Numbered from the stretch's first letter, positions 37,914-48,007 are shown. The stretch is DNA of 64,000 bases from Paraburkholderia phytofirmans OLGA172 (GCF_001634365.1 NZ_CP014578.1:3286001-3350000); one strand, 5' to 3'. The notes: generated from the letters alone by a model not told the origin. Program-made: numbers and translations.

Positions 37914-39791
37914 ATGACCAGAAAAAAACTCGACTTTCGTGGACAGGCCTTCAAGAACGTCCTCGGCTTCACCTTCCTTCACTGGGCCAAACAGCCTTGG
38001 CGCGTCTTCGTCATTACGGCGCTGGTGCTGCTCTCGGCATTGGCCGACGTACTCACGCCGATGTTCGCCGGACGACTCGTCGACGCTATCGCATCCGGCT
38101 CCGCCGGCGACGCCGTCGCGTGGCACGCTGCGATCACGGCCTTCTGCGTACTGGGCGTGCTCGGACTCGGCGCCACGCTGCTTCGCCAGGGCGTGTTCTT
38201 CAACATCATCCGGCTAACGCTTCGGATGATGAGCGAGATCGCCGCGAACGCGTTTCATCGCGTGCAACGCTTTTCGACGGACTGGCACGCCAACAGCTTC
38301 GCGGGCTCCACGGTGCGCAAGATCACGCGCGGCATGTGGGCGCTCGATCTGCTCAACGACACGCTGCTGATCGCGCTGTTCCCGTCGCTGGTCATGCTGA
38401 TCGGCGCAACGGTGCTGCTCGGCTGGCGCTGGCCGATGATGGGTGCAGTCGTCGGCATCGGTTCGGTGTTGTATATCGCAGTGACCGTGGCCATGTCGCT
38501 CGGCTTCGTTGCGCCCGCCGCGCGCCTCGCTAACGCATGGGACACGCGCATGGGCGGCGCCCTCGCCGACGCAGTCAGCTGCAATGGCGTGGTGAAAGCG
38601 TTCGGCGCCGAAGAGCGTGAAGAAGTCCTGCTCGAGCGTGTGATCGTCAAGTGGCGCCATCGCACGCGCCGCACGTGGATGCGCGGCACGATCAACGGCG
38701 GCGTGCAAGGCGGCATGCTGGTGGCAATCCAGGCCGCCATTCTCGGCGCGGCATTGCTGTTGTGGGTGCGCGGCGAAGCGGGCGTCGGCGACATCACGTT
38801 CGCGCTGACGATGTTCTTCATGCTGCAAGGCTATCTGCGCGATGTGGGCATGCACATTCGCAACCTGCAGCGCTCGGTCAACGACATGGAAGAACTGGTG
38901 TCGCTGGAGAGTCAGCCGCTGGGCATCGAAGATCGGCCAGGCGCGGCCCCGATCGCGATCGGCAAAGGCGAAATTCGCTTCGAGCACGTCACCTTCCACT
39001 ACGGCGCGAAAGCCACGCCGCTCTATGACAACTTCTCCGTGCGCATCGCGCCGGGAGAACGCGTCGGGCTTGTCGGGCATTCGGGTTCCGGGAAAACGAC
39101 CTTCATCAAGCTGATCCAGCGGCTGTACGACATTTCGGAAGGCCGGATCACGATCGACGGTCAGGACATCGCCCGTGTGCGGCAGGCGTCGTTGCGCAGC
39201 CAGATCGCGATCGTTCAGCAGGAGCCGGTGCTGTTTCACCGCTCGCTCGCGGAGAACATCGCCTATGCGCGGCCTGGTGCGAACCGAGCCGAGATCGAAC
39301 GCGCCGCGAGGCTCGCCAGTGCGCACGACTTTATCGCGAGGCTGCCCCACGGTTATGACACGCTGGTGGGCGAACGCGGCATCAAGCTCTCGGGAGGCGA
39401 ACGTCAGCGCGTAGCGATTGCGCGGGCGTTTCTCGCGGACGCGCCGATCCTGATTCTGGACGAAGCGACCTCGAGCCTCGATAGCGAAAGCGAGGTGCTG
39501 ATCCAGCACGCCATGGAGCGGCTGATGATGGGCCGCACGACGCTGGTGGTGGCGCACCGTCTTTCCACCGTGCGAGCGCTGGACAGGCTGCTGGTGCTGG
39601 ACAAGGGCAAGGTCATCGAGGAAGGCAATCACGAAGCGTTGATCAGACGCGAGAACGGCCTGTACCGGAGACTGTTCGAACGCCAGGCGCTAGAGTTGAT
39701 CAAGGGCTTGGGCGATTCGGAAGTCACGCACAAGACCGACGGCGCGAAGGCGAATCGGCTCGATGATTCGAGCTTGCTGGTCGAGAAGTAA
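37914..39791 (+). CDS. ABC exporter, fused membrane and ATPase domains
   Basis: A 625-residue half-transporter. Residues about 20-310 hold six helices of an ABC type 1 exporter domain; the ATPase domain has Walker A GLVGHSGSGKTTF (about 387), signature LSGGERQRVAIARAFL, Walker B PILILDEATSSLD and switch His in LVVAHRLS. Homodimers of this MsbA-like class export lipids, peptides or drugs. Start MTRKKLD at 37914; the extension to 37812 lacks domain homology. A paralogue lies at 43367. Confidence 0.85.
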   Translation: MTRKKLDFRGQAFKNVLGFTFLHWAKQPWRVFVITALVLLSALADVLTPMFAGRLVDAIASGSAGDAVAWHAAITAFCVLGVLGLGATLLRQGVFFNIIRLTLRMMSEIAANAFHRVQRFSTDWHANSFAGSTVRKITRGMWALDLLNDTLLIALFPSLVMLIGATVLLGWRWPMMGAVVGIGSVLYIAVTVAMSLGFVAPAARLANAWDTRMGGALADAVSCNGVVKAFGAEEREEVLLERVIVKWRHRTRRTWMRGTINGGVQGGMLVAIQAAILGAALLLWVRGEAGVGDITFALTMFFMLQGYLRDVGMHIRNLQRSVNDMEELVSLESQPLGIEDRPGAAPIAIGKGEIRFEHVTFHYGAKATPLYDNFSVRIAPGERVGLVGHSGSGKTTFIKLIQRLYDISEGRITIDGQDIARVRQASLRSQIAIVQQEPVLFHRSLAENIAYARPGANRAEIERAARLASAHDFIARLPHGYDTLVGERGIKLSGGERQRVAIARAFLADAPILILDEATSSLDSESEVLIQHAMERLMMGRTTLVVAHRLSTVRALDRLLVLDKGKVIEEGNHEALIRRENGLYRRLFERQALELIKGLGDSEVTHKTDGAKANRLDDSSLLVEK

Positions 39792-39880
39792 ATTGCGGAG
39801 AAGCGTGCGGGGCGTCATGCAGAAGCCGCCGGCAAGAGACGCTTTCGGCTGGCGTCACGCATGCGCCTCTCTGCGCCCGA

Positions 39881-40345
39881 CTAAACCACGCCCGCAGGCA
39901 GCCCGACACCGCGCGCCATGCCGGTAGCCGCGAACACCATCAATACCAGCAGCACGGTCTGGATCACGCTGAAACGTGCATACCTACGCGCTTTTCGCAA
40001 ATCAGGCGGTGCGCCGTTTCTGATACTGGCGCGCCAGCGCATCAGGCCGAGCATCGTCGGGACTTCGAGGATGAGTATCAGCACGAGCAGCGTCATCTTG
40101 ACGTGAAAGAGCGGCTCATGGAGGTAGTAGTCGGCGCCCTTTTCGAAACCACCGAAGGCGCGTATCAGACCGGTGACGATCAGCACCAGCGCTGAAATGC
40201 CCCACCGCGTGTCGGAGCGGAATACGGATCGCAATGCAGCGGGCACGCTGGCTCGCCGCAGTGACCACGTGCGCCGGAGAATCGACGCGAGCGCAAAGCC
40301 ATAAGCGAGCAGATGAAGGGCGGCAAGCAACCAGCGAACCAGCAT
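39881..40345 (-). CDS. DUF2214 family membrane protein
   Basis: A 154-residue protein with four hydrophobic helices (about 3-23, 50-66, 82-100 and 127-147). The order of helices and segments HLLAYGFALASILRR and DYYLHEPLFHVKMTLLVLILILEVPTML match the DUF2214 pattern; conserved His residues in helices 1 and 3 suggest haem or metal binding but the function is unknown. Single gene transcribed leftward. Confidence 0.75.
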   Translation of the reverse strand: MLVRWLLAALHLLAYGFALASILRRTWSLRRASVPAALRSVFRSDTRWGISALVLIVTGLIRAFGGFEKGADYYLHEPLFHVKMTLLVLILILEVPTMLGLMRWRASIRNGAPPDLRKARRYARFSVIQTVLLVLMVFAATGMARGVGLPAGVV

Positions 40346-40493
40346 AGCGACTCCTGGAAACGACGCAATACGATCGATGTAGTTCTCACCCGCCCACTGA
40401 AACGCCGGGTGGCACGTCTTATTATCAACTACCGCTCACTTTACGATGCCTGCTTCGCCCGTGTGGTGTGGTCGAATGCACAAAGCGACAGAT

Positions 40494-41384
40494 TCAGACT
40501 TGCCGCAACGATGTGTCGAGCGCACGCGCGGCGACCCGATCGCCTTCGGTATTCAGCGCGGCGCGGAACACAGTTTGACGATTGTGGCCCGCCGCAGCGG
40601 GCGAGTCCCACAGCAATTCGATTTTCGGACGTCGGCCGAAGCCCCCGCGAGCCAACGCAGGCGCACCGAGCGGCGCCGCCGGCCCACCCGGCTCGCCGGC
40701 AACACCGAACGCCACGACGGGGGCCGGCGGCACGTTCACGCTTGGGGCCGCCGCCCATCGCACGGACAATTCGCGAGCGTCGTACTGCCCCACCTTGCGA
40801 CGCTCGGCCCAGACGACCACCGTGCGCGTGGCCGGATCGAGCGCGACCGCATAGCGGCCGATCGCATAGCGTCGCGCGGCGATATTGGTTCGCCACAGCG
40901 CGCGCGGCCGGCAGATCCATACGACCGCCGCGTACAACGCCGGCGCAGCCAACAGCCAGCCGTTGGTGGCCGCCACCGCCTGCGCGGCGCGCCGCCAACC
41001 CGCGCTCGCCGCAAACGCGCCGACCGACCAGACCGCAAACAGGAATCCGAGGAACGCAAACAGACGCAGCGCCTGCCGCAGCCATTGCGGCAGCGGATGA
41101 AAGGGGCGCTCGGCCACGGCGCGCGCGCCCGGCAGGAAAATCAGCAGGAACAGGAACACCAGGTTGATGCACGCCCACGGCGAGGACACCATCGCCGACA
41201 GCGACGCGCCCAGATCCATCTGCGCCATCGAAAACAGCCAGCGAGCGAGGAGCATGAGACCGATGGCGCGCAACGCGAAAATCGTTCCGGCGCCGGGCGC
41301 CGCGTTCGCACGCGTCTCTTTCGTTCTCGCCAAGGCATCCTCCTGTCGTCTGCGGCGCCGCAGCCAAATTTGCGGCACGGCCAT
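40494..41384 (-). CDS. Hypothetical membrane protein
   Basis: A 296-residue protein I do not recognise. It has four hydrophobic stretches (about 33-50, 68-90, 107-128 and 140-160), then a soluble C-terminal half with a segment ALDPATRTVVVWAERRKVGQYDARELSVRW that looks like a small beta domain, a Gly/Pro/Ala-rich loop and RRPKIELLWDSPAAAGHNR. All six frames are open over long parts of this very GC-rich region, but this frame alone has membrane-protein logic. No ribosome site is seen at ATG 41384; a TTG or ATG further in is possible. Confidence 0.55.
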   Translation of the reverse strand: MAVPQIWLRRRRRQEDALARTKETRANAAPGAGTIFALRAIGLMLLARWLFSMAQMDLGASLSAMVSSPWACINLVFLFLLIFLPGARAVAERPFHPLPQWLRQALRLFAFLGFLFAVWSVGAFAASAGWRRAAQAVAATNGWLLAAPALYAAVVWICRPRALWRTNIAARRYAIGRYAVALDPATRTVVVWAERRKVGQYDARELSVRWAAAPSVNVPPAPVVAFGVAGEPGGPAAPLGAPALARGGFGRRPKIELLWDSPAAAGHNRQTVFRAALNTEGDRVAARALDTSLRQV

Positions 41385-41474
41385 TATAGGGATATTACCG
41401 AGGCAGGCTCATGCTTGCCGGTCCCAAAACCGCACTTTCTGCCGCCCACGGGCAAAAACGCGGCGCGTATGCAA

Positions 41475-41509
41475 CAACGCCCCGCGGGCGGGATGCGCGC
41501 GGGGCGTTG
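41475..41509 (-). terminator. Hairpin after the glycosyltransferase gene
   Basis: CAACGCCCCGCG (41475-41486) pairs with CGCGGGGCGTTG (41498-41509), about 98 bases after the stop at 41608. No U-run. Two direct copies of CCGGGGGCGCCGA follow near 41537-41563. Confidence 0.45.
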
Positions 41510-41607
41510 CTGGGGCGCAGCCGGACCATCTGATTGCCGGGGGCGCCGAGCCGGGGGCGCCGAAAGTGCTCCGGCACGCCGGTCTGACTGCTTTTACTCG
41601 CCGCGCA

Positions 41608-42672
41608 TTAGCCGGCGTTGACTTCGCGCAGCACCGTACGATGCTTCTGACGCAGCAGCTCTTCGTAGGTAGCGACGTAGTTTTGCGCCATCACCTTCGA
41701 CGAGAAGCGCGATTCGAAGGCCGCACGCACCTTGGCGCGCGGCAGCGTGTGCAGGCGCTTCACAGCGGCAACCGCGCTGATTTCGTCTTCGACGACAAAA
41801 CCCGACACGCCGTTTTCGATCACTTCCGGCACCGAGCCGCGATTGAACGCGATCACCGGCGTGCCGCAAGCCATGGCTTCGATCATCACCAGACCGAAGG
41901 GCTCCGGCCAGTCGATCGGGAACACCAGTGCATGCGCGTTGCCGAGGAACTCACGCTTTTCGGCTTCGCCGATTTCGCCAATGTATTCAACGTGCGGGAG
42001 CGCCATCAGCGGCTTGATCACTTCTTCGTAATAGGCACGATCGGCCTTGTCGATCTTGGCGGCGACCTTGAGCTTCATGCCCGCCTGGCCGGCGATGCGG
42101 ATCGCACGGTCGAGACCCTTCTCCGGCGAGACGCGGCCAAGGAATGCGAGGTAGCCCGGCTCGACGTCCTTGATCGGCGTGAGCACGTTTTCCGGCAGGC
42201 CGTGATAAACGGTTTGCAGCCAGCCCGCCTGTTGCAGCGGGATGCGCTGGTTGTCCGAAATCGACACCACCGGCACGTCGCTGAACGTGTTGAAGATCGG
42301 TTGCAGTTCCGGCAGATCCAGACGGCCGTGCAGCGTGGTCAGGAACGGCACCGGCTGGCGGGCGAACAGCGAAAACGGGTAGTAATCGATGTGGAAATGC
42401 AGCACGTCGAATTCGTCCGCGCGGCGGCGCACTTCTTCGAGCAGAAGCATATGCGGCGCCATCACGTCGCGAATGGTCGGGTCGAGGCGCAGCGCCTGCG
42501 GCCAGAAGGCTTCGAGCTTCGCCGAGGTTTGCGAATCGCCGCTTGCGAAAAGCGTGACGTCATGGCCCTGTTCAACCAGCGCTTCGGTCAGGTAGGACAC
42601 CACGCGTTCCGTCCCGCCGTAAAGCTTGGGAGGAACCGCCTCGTGCAAGGGAGCGATTTGAGCGATTCGCAT
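41608..42672 (-). CDS. Glycosyltransferase family 4 protein
   Basis: A 354-residue GT-B enzyme. The N-terminus MRIAQIAPLHEAVPPKLYGGTERVVSYL is typical of GT4; the C-terminal half has YLAFLGRVSPEKGLDRAIRIA and the donor-binding EX7E block in PFGLVMIEAMACGTPVIAFNRGSVPEVIE. Sugar and acceptor are unknown. Start MRIAQIA at 42672 after GAGGAG; the frame upstream to 42867 is not homologous. Confidence 0.88.
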   Translation of the reverse strand: MRIAQIAPLHEAVPPKLYGGTERVVSYLTEALVEQGHDVTLFASGDSQTSAKLEAFWPQALRLDPTIRDVMAPHMLLLEEVRRRADEFDVLHFHIDYYPFSLFARQPVPFLTTLHGRLDLPELQPIFNTFSDVPVVSISDNQRIPLQQAGWLQTVYHGLPENVLTPIKDVEPGYLAFLGRVSPEKGLDRAIRIAGQAGMKLKVAAKIDKADRAYYEEVIKPLMALPHVEYIGEIGEAEKREFLGNAHALVFPIDWPEPFGLVMIEAMACGTPVIAFNRGSVPEVIENGVSGFVVEDEISAVAAVKRLHTLPRAKVRAAFESRFSSKVMAQNYVATYEELLRQKHRTVLREVNAG

Positions 42673-43136
42673 AATGAAGAACTCCTCGTAAAAAATCAGG
42701 CAAAAGTACTGCGTTTGGTAAAAGCGACTCGCTTGCTCGCCAGGGCAGTCTGGCCGGATATGCCGGCGCGGGCCTGATTCTTTCGAGAAATCCTGCGATG
42801 GATCGCTTGGGTAGTGAACCCAGATCAGCAGTTTGCTGTCTGCGCATGTGCCGGTAAACGCACACATGACACCTACGTTGACAAACTGTCAGATATTTCG
42901 GTGGGCCAGCAGAGCATGCATTATCAATGCCGGGGATCTCGCTGCACCACAACATTTCAAAGTCTTTACGTTGTTACAAAGGCGAAACACTTTACAAACC
43001 CTTGTTTTATAAGACAGTTCTACAGTAACAACTCGCTTGCAGCGCTGACCTCGATGACGGCTGCTGTAAGCTCCTGCGCCAACTTTGCCGGCAGGCATTG
43101 AAGAAATGCCGCGCCGCAGTTGAATGCAATTTGTAA
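42673..43136. other. Intergenic region, AT-richer, no gene
   Basis: A 464-base stretch with lower GC around 42860-43030 and no protein-like frame. TTGACA occurs at 42878-42883 without a -10 at proper distance. It probably carries the divergent promoters of the glycosyltransferase and of the exporter. Confidence 0.4.
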
Positions 43137-43313
43137 TTATATCCCGAAATATTCCGCAGCCTGCATGAACGACCGCTCCATCGGCGGGTCGAGAAACAGT
43201 AGGTTGCGGTCGTCTATCGCGAAATCAGTCGCGCCATGGCCCGGATACACAGGGCGCAATCGCTTTTGCATGTTTACAATGCGAAGCATCGGCTTCGCGG
43301 CGAGCGCCTTTTG
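43137..43313 (-). pseudogene. 58-codon remnant, possible metallo-beta-lactamase-fold tail
   Basis: Reading leftward between an in-frame TAG (43316-43314) and the TAA at 43139-43137, the frame encodes KPMLRIVNMQKRLRPVYPGH followed by GATDFAIDDRNLLFLDPPME and an end MQAAEYFGI. The block RPVYPGHGATD resembles the last metal-ligand motif (PGHG) of metallo-beta-lactamase-fold hydrolases. An ATG at 43289 could start a 50-residue peptide, but no ribosome site is seen. Most likely a broken gene; the assignment rests on one short motif. Confidence 0.35.
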
Positions 43314-43366
43314 CTATGGCCCATGCCTTGCATGCATAACCTGAAACACACCGACCTCACGATCAA

Positions 43367-45202
43367 TTGGAACACTTAACCATCGCCCAGCGTAATGCCC
43401 AGAACGCAAAGCTTGCGAGCTATGCGCACAGGCCGCTTGCGTTTCTTTTCCGCTTTATTCGCCGCCATCCGCTCGCGCATGCGATCGTCCTGTGCAGCGT
43501 GTTCGCGGCCGTGGGCTGTGCGCTCGCTTCGCAATACGCGATCAAGCACCTGATCGACGTGCTCGGCGAAGGCCGGCATCACCCCGGTCCGCTGTGGGGC
43601 GCGTTCGCCATCCTGGTTGGCCTGATCGCCGCCGACAACCTGCTGTGGCGGGTCGGCGGCTGGGCTGCCGCGCATACGTTCGTGGCCGTGACCGGCGACT
43701 TGCGGCGCGACTTGTTCCAGTACTTGAGCGGCCACTCGCCGACTTACTACTCGGAGAAACAGCCGGGCATGCTGGCAAGCCGCATCACGGCAACGTCGAA
43801 CGCGGTCTACACCGCCGAAAACACCACCGCCTGGAACGTGCTGCCGCCGTGTATCGCGGTGCTCGGCGCGATCGTCATGATCACCGCCGTGAATCCGCTG
43901 ATGGCGGGCGGCCTGATGCTGTGCTCGGCCATTCTGTCGGTCGTGCTGTACAAACTTGCTGGGCGTGGCTCGGCGCGGCATCACCATTTCGCCACCAAAG
44001 CAGCGTCGGTGGACGGTGAACTGGTCGACGTGATCAGCAACATGGGTCTCGTGCGCGCCTTCGGCATGACGTTTCGCGAACAGCAGCGTTTCGGCGCGAC
44101 CGTCAAAGCGGAAATGGAAGCGCGCCAGCAGAGCCTGCTTTATCTGGAAAAGCTCCGCCTGCTGCATGCCGTGATTACCGCGCTGCTGTCGGCGGGCTTG
44201 CTGGGCTGGGCGCTGTGGCTGTGGGATCAAGGCCGGGCGACCTCCGGCGACATCGTGCTGGTCAGCTCGCTCGGCTTCACGATCCTGCACGGCACGCGTG
44301 ATCTGGCCGTGGCGCTGGTCGACGTCACGCAGCACGTCGCGCGGCTCGCGGAAGCCGTTCGCACCCTGCTCGAACCGCACGGCATGCCGGACCGCGACGG
44401 CGCCACAGAACTCGTGCCGCAAGGCGGCCGGGTCGATTTCGAAGGCGTGACGTTTGCCTACCCGCGCCGCCGGCCGATTCTCGATCACTTCGACCTGCAT
44501 ATCGAGCCGGGCCAGCGGGTCGGTCTGATCGGCAAGTCGGGCGCGGGCAAATCCACCGTGCTGGCGCTGCTGCAGCGTTTCTACGAGACGCAGGGCGGCG
44601 CAATCAAGATCGACGGCCAGGACATCGCCACGATCACCCAGGACAGCCTGCGCCATGCGATCGCGCTGGTGCCGCAGGATATCTCGCTGTTCCATCGCAC
44701 GGTGTACGAGAACATCGCTTACGGCCGCCCTGAAGCGAGCCGGGAAGAAGTGGTCGCTGCCGCGCGCGAAGCCCGCTGCAGCGATTTCATCGAAGCCATG
44801 CCGGAAGGGTTCGACACGATCGTTGGCGACCGCGGCGTGAAACTGTCAGGCGGACAGCGCCAGCGCATCGCGATTGCGCGCGCGATCCTGAAGAACGCGC
44901 CGATCCTGCTGCTCGACGAAGCCACCTCGGCGCTCGACAGCGCGTCGGAAGAAGCGATCCAGAAGGCGCTCGACCGGCTGATGGTGGGCCGCACGGTGAT
45001 CGCGATCGCGCACCGGTTGTCGACGCTGAACAATTTCGACCGGATCATCGTGATGAGCCAGGGCAAGGTGATCGACGACGGCAGTCCGGAAGCGTTGCGT
45101 CAGCGGCCGGGTCTGTATCGCGATCTGCTCTCGAAGCAGTATGGCAAGGGCACCACGCTGCATATCGGCGGCAAGAAGGTGGACGAGCAGCACGTAGTCT
45201 AA
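43367..45202 (+). CDS. ABC exporter, MsbA-like
   Basis: A 611-residue fused half-transporter: six helices in residues about 25-310; ATPase with Walker A GLIGKSGAGKSTV (about 386), signature LSGGQRQRIAIARAIL, Walker B PILLLDEATSALD and switch His IAIAHRLS. Resembles MsbA-type lipid/drug exporters, about 40% like in layout to the exporter at 37914 but with different substrate helices. The start is TTG at 43367 with no obvious ribosome site; a 15-codon reading frame (ATG 43332) overlaps it and could couple translation. Confidence 0.85.
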   Translation: MEHLTIAQRNAQNAKLASYAHRPLAFLFRFIRRHPLAHAIVLCSVFAAVGCALASQYAIKHLIDVLGEGRHHPGPLWGAFAILVGLIAADNLLWRVGGWAAAHTFVAVTGDLRRDLFQYLSGHSPTYYSEKQPGMLASRITATSNAVYTAENTTAWNVLPPCIAVLGAIVMITAVNPLMAGGLMLCSAILSVVLYKLAGRGSARHHHFATKAASVDGELVDVISNMGLVRAFGMTFREQQRFGATVKAEMEARQQSLLYLEKLRLLHAVITALLSAGLLGWALWLWDQGRATSGDIVLVSSLGFTILHGTRDLAVALVDVTQHVARLAEAVRTLLEPHGMPDRDGATELVPQGGRVDFEGVTFAYPRRRPILDHFDLHIEPGQRVGLIGKSGAGKSTVLALLQRFYETQGGAIKIDGQDIATITQDSLRHAIALVPQDISLFHRTVYENIAYGRPEASREEVVAAAREARCSDFIEAMPEGFDTIVGDRGVKLSGGQRQRIAIARAILKNAPILLLDEATSALDSASEEAIQKALDRLMVGRTVIAIAHRLSTLNNFDRIIVMSQGKVIDDGSPEALRQRPGLYRDLLSKQYGKGTTLHIGGKKVDEQHVV

Positions 45203-45235
45203 GCAACGCACTGCCCTGTGCTGCTTCAGCAACAA

Positions 45236-45270
45236 ACAGAAAAGCCGCTTTCGAGCGGCTTTTCTGTTTT
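45236..45270. terminator. Bidirectional terminator with TTCG loop
   Basis: ACAGAAAAGCCGCT (45236-45249) pairs perfectly with 45254-45267 across a TTCG tetraloop, between the convergent exporter and otsA. Confidence 0.95.
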
Positions 45271-45302
45271 CCGGGGCAGTTGAAACCGGGCCTGATAGCC
45301 GC

Positions 45303-46763
45303 CTATCCGACCGTGGTTTCGCGCACGGCCTTCCTTCCCGATCCAGCACGCACCTTCACGGTTCTGGCGCTCTTCGCACCATGCGCACTTTGAAGATCCC
45401 GCATGAAGTTATCGCGCCACACCGACACGTTGTTCTCGCGCAGCTGCACCATCATGTCGCGATGACGCGCCTGACGCTCCGCAAGCGGCATCTCCAGCGC
45501 CATAGCGAGCGCCTCGGCCATACCGTCGATATCGACCGGATTCACGATCAACGCGCCATCCAGTTCCTGCGCGGCGCCGGCAAAGCGCGACAGCACGAGC
45601 ACGCCCGGATTCTCCGGATCCTGCGCCGACACATACTCCTTGGCGACGAGGTTCATGCCGTCGCGCAACGGCGTGACGTAACCGACATGCGCCGTGCGAA
45701 ACAGCGCGGCCAGCACCGAGCGCTCGTACTGCTTATGGATGTACAGGATCGGCGTCCAGTCCAGTTCGGCAAAGCGGCCATTGATACGCCCCGACTCCCC
45801 TTCGAGCTGCAAACGGATGTCCTGATACGCGTGCATGTCGGCACGCGTCGGCGGGGCGATTTGCAGGAACGACACCTTGTTGCGTTGCGCAGTGGAATGT
45901 TCCAGCAGGCGCTCGAACGCACGAAACCGCTCGACCAGCCCCTTCGAATAATCGAGGCGGTCCACGCTCATGATCAGCTTGCGCGCATGCAGCGCCGTCT
46001 TCATCGTGCGCACCGGCTTGCCGCGCTCGCCCGCTTTCGCAAGCTCGGCGATTTCGTCCGGGTAGACGCCGATCGGGTAAGCCGCCGCACGCAGGGTGCG
46101 ACCGAACGCATGGACGGTCAGCGGGCGGCTGGCCGACACGTCGACCGTGCCGTTCGCCTCGTTGACGATGTAATCGCAGAACGCCCGTAAATCCGGCGCG
46201 GTCTGGAAGCCGAGCAGATCGAATGAACAGAGCGCTTCGACCAGCTCGCGATGCGGCGGCACTCCCAGCAACACCTGCGAAGCCGGAAACGGAATATGCA
46301 GAAAGAAGCCGATGCGATTTTTCACACCGGCCGCCCGCAACGCCTGGGCGAACGGAATCAGGTGATAGTCGTGGACCCAGATCACGTCGTCTTCGCGCAA
46401 TAGCGGCACGAGCTGCTGGGCGAGCCACGCATTGACGCGGCAATAGCCTTCGAAGTCGTGCCGATCGTACTGCAGCAGATCGGCGCGATAGTGGAACGCG
46501 GGCCACAGCGTGGCGTTCGAGAAACCACGGTAATACTGATCGTAGTCGCGGCGCATCAGCGCGATGGTCGCGAAGGTCACAGGTCCGCGCTCTTCCACCT
46601 TGATCTGCGGCTGGCCCGAGCTGAGCACGTCGCCGCTCCAGCCGAACCACATGCCGCCGGTTTCCTTCAGCGCGTCGTACACGCCGACCGCCAGACCGCC
46701 CGCCGCCGGGCCGCCCTCCGAGATTGGCGCAACCCGGTTCGATACGATGATCAGTCGGCTCAT
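45303..46763 (-). CDS. otsA: Trehalose-6-phosphate synthase
   Basis: A 486-residue GT20 enzyme joining UDP-glucose and glucose-6-phosphate. Recognisable: [72 protein letters not shown] and [18 protein letters not shown] Lys/Arg-rich C-terminal tail extends beyond the core. Start MSRLIIVSN at 46763; the extension to 46856 overlaps the otsB end and is not homologous. Second gene of an otsB-otsA operon (67-base gap). Confidence 0.95.
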   Translation of the reverse strand: MSRLIIVSNRVAPISEGGPAAGGLAVGVYDALKETGGMWFGWSGDVLSSGQPQIKVEERGPVTFATIALMRRDYDQYYRGFSNATLWPAFHYRADLLQYDRHDFEGYCRVNAWLAQQLVPLLREDDVIWVHDYHLIPFAQALRAAGVKNRIGFFLHIPFPASQVLLGVPPHRELVEALCSFDLLGFQTAPDLRAFCDYIVNEANGTVDVSASRPLTVHAFGRTLRAAAYPIGVYPDEIAELAKAGERGKPVRTMKTALHARKLIMSVDRLDYSKGLVERFRAFERLLEHSTAQRNKVSFLQIAPPTRADMHAYQDIRLQLEGESGRINGRFAELDWTPILYIHKQYERSVLAALFRTAHVGYVTPLRDGMNLVAKEYVSAQDPENPGVLVLSRFAGAAQELDGALIVNPVDIDGMAEALAMALEMPLAERQARHRDMMVQLRENNVSVWRDNFMRDLQSAHGAKSARTVKVRAGSGRKAVRETTVG

Positions 46764-46830
46764 GAAGCGCAATTCCCGATGCAGTAAGTCATGGTCGTTG
46801 AGTGATACGGCGTCATCGGCGGCGTCACCA

Positions 46831-47580
46831 TCACGCTCCGCGCGCGGCCGCGACAATCGATTCCAGCCAGTCGAGCAGCGCCGTTACCGACTCGACGCGC
46901 GTATGCGCCATCGTGTCGCCCGCCCCCACCTTGATCGACAGACCGCCACGCTCGTTGACGACGGCAAAGCCTTTCTCGTCGGTCAGGTCGTCGCCGGCAA
47001 ACACCGCCGTACGGCCGACAAACGGCGGCTCGTCCAGGAACGCGCGGATTGCGCGGCCCTTGTCGACATCCTTCGGTTTGATTTCGTAGACCATCTTGCC
47101 CGGCTGCAACACATACGAGCCGGGGTAATCGGCAACCAGCCGCCCGGTCGCCTCGCGCGCCACCGGCTCGCGGTCGGGTGCGTTGCGGTAGTGCAGCGCC
47201 AGCGCCGCGCCTTTGATCTCGAGCAGCATGCCGGGGTGTTCGTTGACGACCTGCGCGAGCACCTGCTCCATGCGCAACAGCCGCTCATCGTGAAAGCCGA
47301 TGCGCTGCGTGTCGCCGTTCGCGTCGCGCCGCTCGGCGCCATGCAGACCGGCGATCGGCAAATCGGGCATGCCGAGAAAACTGTCGATGCTGTCGATGCC
47401 GCGGCCCGACACGATCGCGACCGCGCCGTTCGTGAGACTGCGCAACTCGCTCAGCAAGCCGATCACGCGCGGTTGCACCAGCACGCCGTCCGGCGTGGGC
47501 GCGAGTTCGACGAGCGTGCCGTCGAAGTCGAAGAAAAATGCCGTCTCACCAGGAGACAGAACAGCCGGAAGTGCCTGCAT
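46831..47580 (-). CDS. otsB: Trehalose-6-phosphate phosphatase
   Basis: A 249-residue HAD-superfamily enzyme that dephosphorylates trehalose-6-phosphate. The nucleophile motif is FFFDFDGTLVEL (residues 15-26), motif II VAIVSGR, and motif III-IV FAGDDLTDEKGFAVV. The order otsB then otsA is the reverse of a pathway order but translation units adjoin, so the pair makes the compatible solute trehalose under osmotic or desiccation stress. Confidence 0.95.
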   Translation of the reverse strand: MQALPAVLSPGETAFFFDFDGTLVELAPTPDGVLVQPRVIGLLSELRSLTNGAVAIVSGRGIDSIDSFLGMPDLPIAGLHGAERRDANGDTQRIGFHDERLLRMEQVLAQVVNEHPGMLLEIKGAALALHYRNAPDREPVAREATGRLVADYPGSYVLQPGKMVYEIKPKDVDKGRAIRAFLDEPPFVGRTAVFAGDDLTDEKGFAVVNERGGLSIKVGAGDTMAHTRVESVTALLDWLESIVAAARGA

Positions 47581-48007
47581 CGGTTAATTTTGCCTTTCAG
47601 CCTTCTGCGGCCGGAAAAGTGTGCGCATCTTACCGCGCATCCGTCAATTTTTCGAGAAAGTAAGCCGGGACACAAGCCCAGCCTGGCGGCGCAGCCTATG
47701 CCACTCACGCCTGCGTTCAAAAAGAGAACAGTCCGCCTTCGGCGAACTTTCAGCCGCCTGCGTCAAATTGCCTCGCAAACCGCGCGCCCGCGGGCGCCGG
47801 GTGACGTCAGCGGATATTTTGCGATACAGTCGCAGCCACGCGGACCATTGCAGCGACGACCCATTCGCACACTATGACGGGCTACGCGCTTTTGCACGAA
47901 CCACGCCACGTCCATTTACGGGCAGCTTCACGCGCCGCTCTTCAATCGAGTATTTGAACCCTGCTTTGTTCCCCATCATCTCGTCCCACCACCAACAGCC
48001 GAACCTC
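47581..48007. other. Intergenic region between otsB and the SCO1 gene
   Basis: The frame of the SCO1 gene stays open back to 47621, but its first 129 codons are Arg/Ser-rich and unlike any SCO protein. No other feature is seen; divergent promoters are expected here. Confidence 0.4.

Noticed and set aside
40446..41621. 391-codon plus-strand frame opposite the hypothetical membrane protein
   Set aside because: Arg/Gln/His-rich composition with no hydrophobic or domain pattern, while the minus-strand frame has membrane helices.
42878..42906. TTGACA as promoter of the exporter at 43367
   Set aside because: No acceptable -10 at 16-18 bases, and almost 500 bases from the gene.
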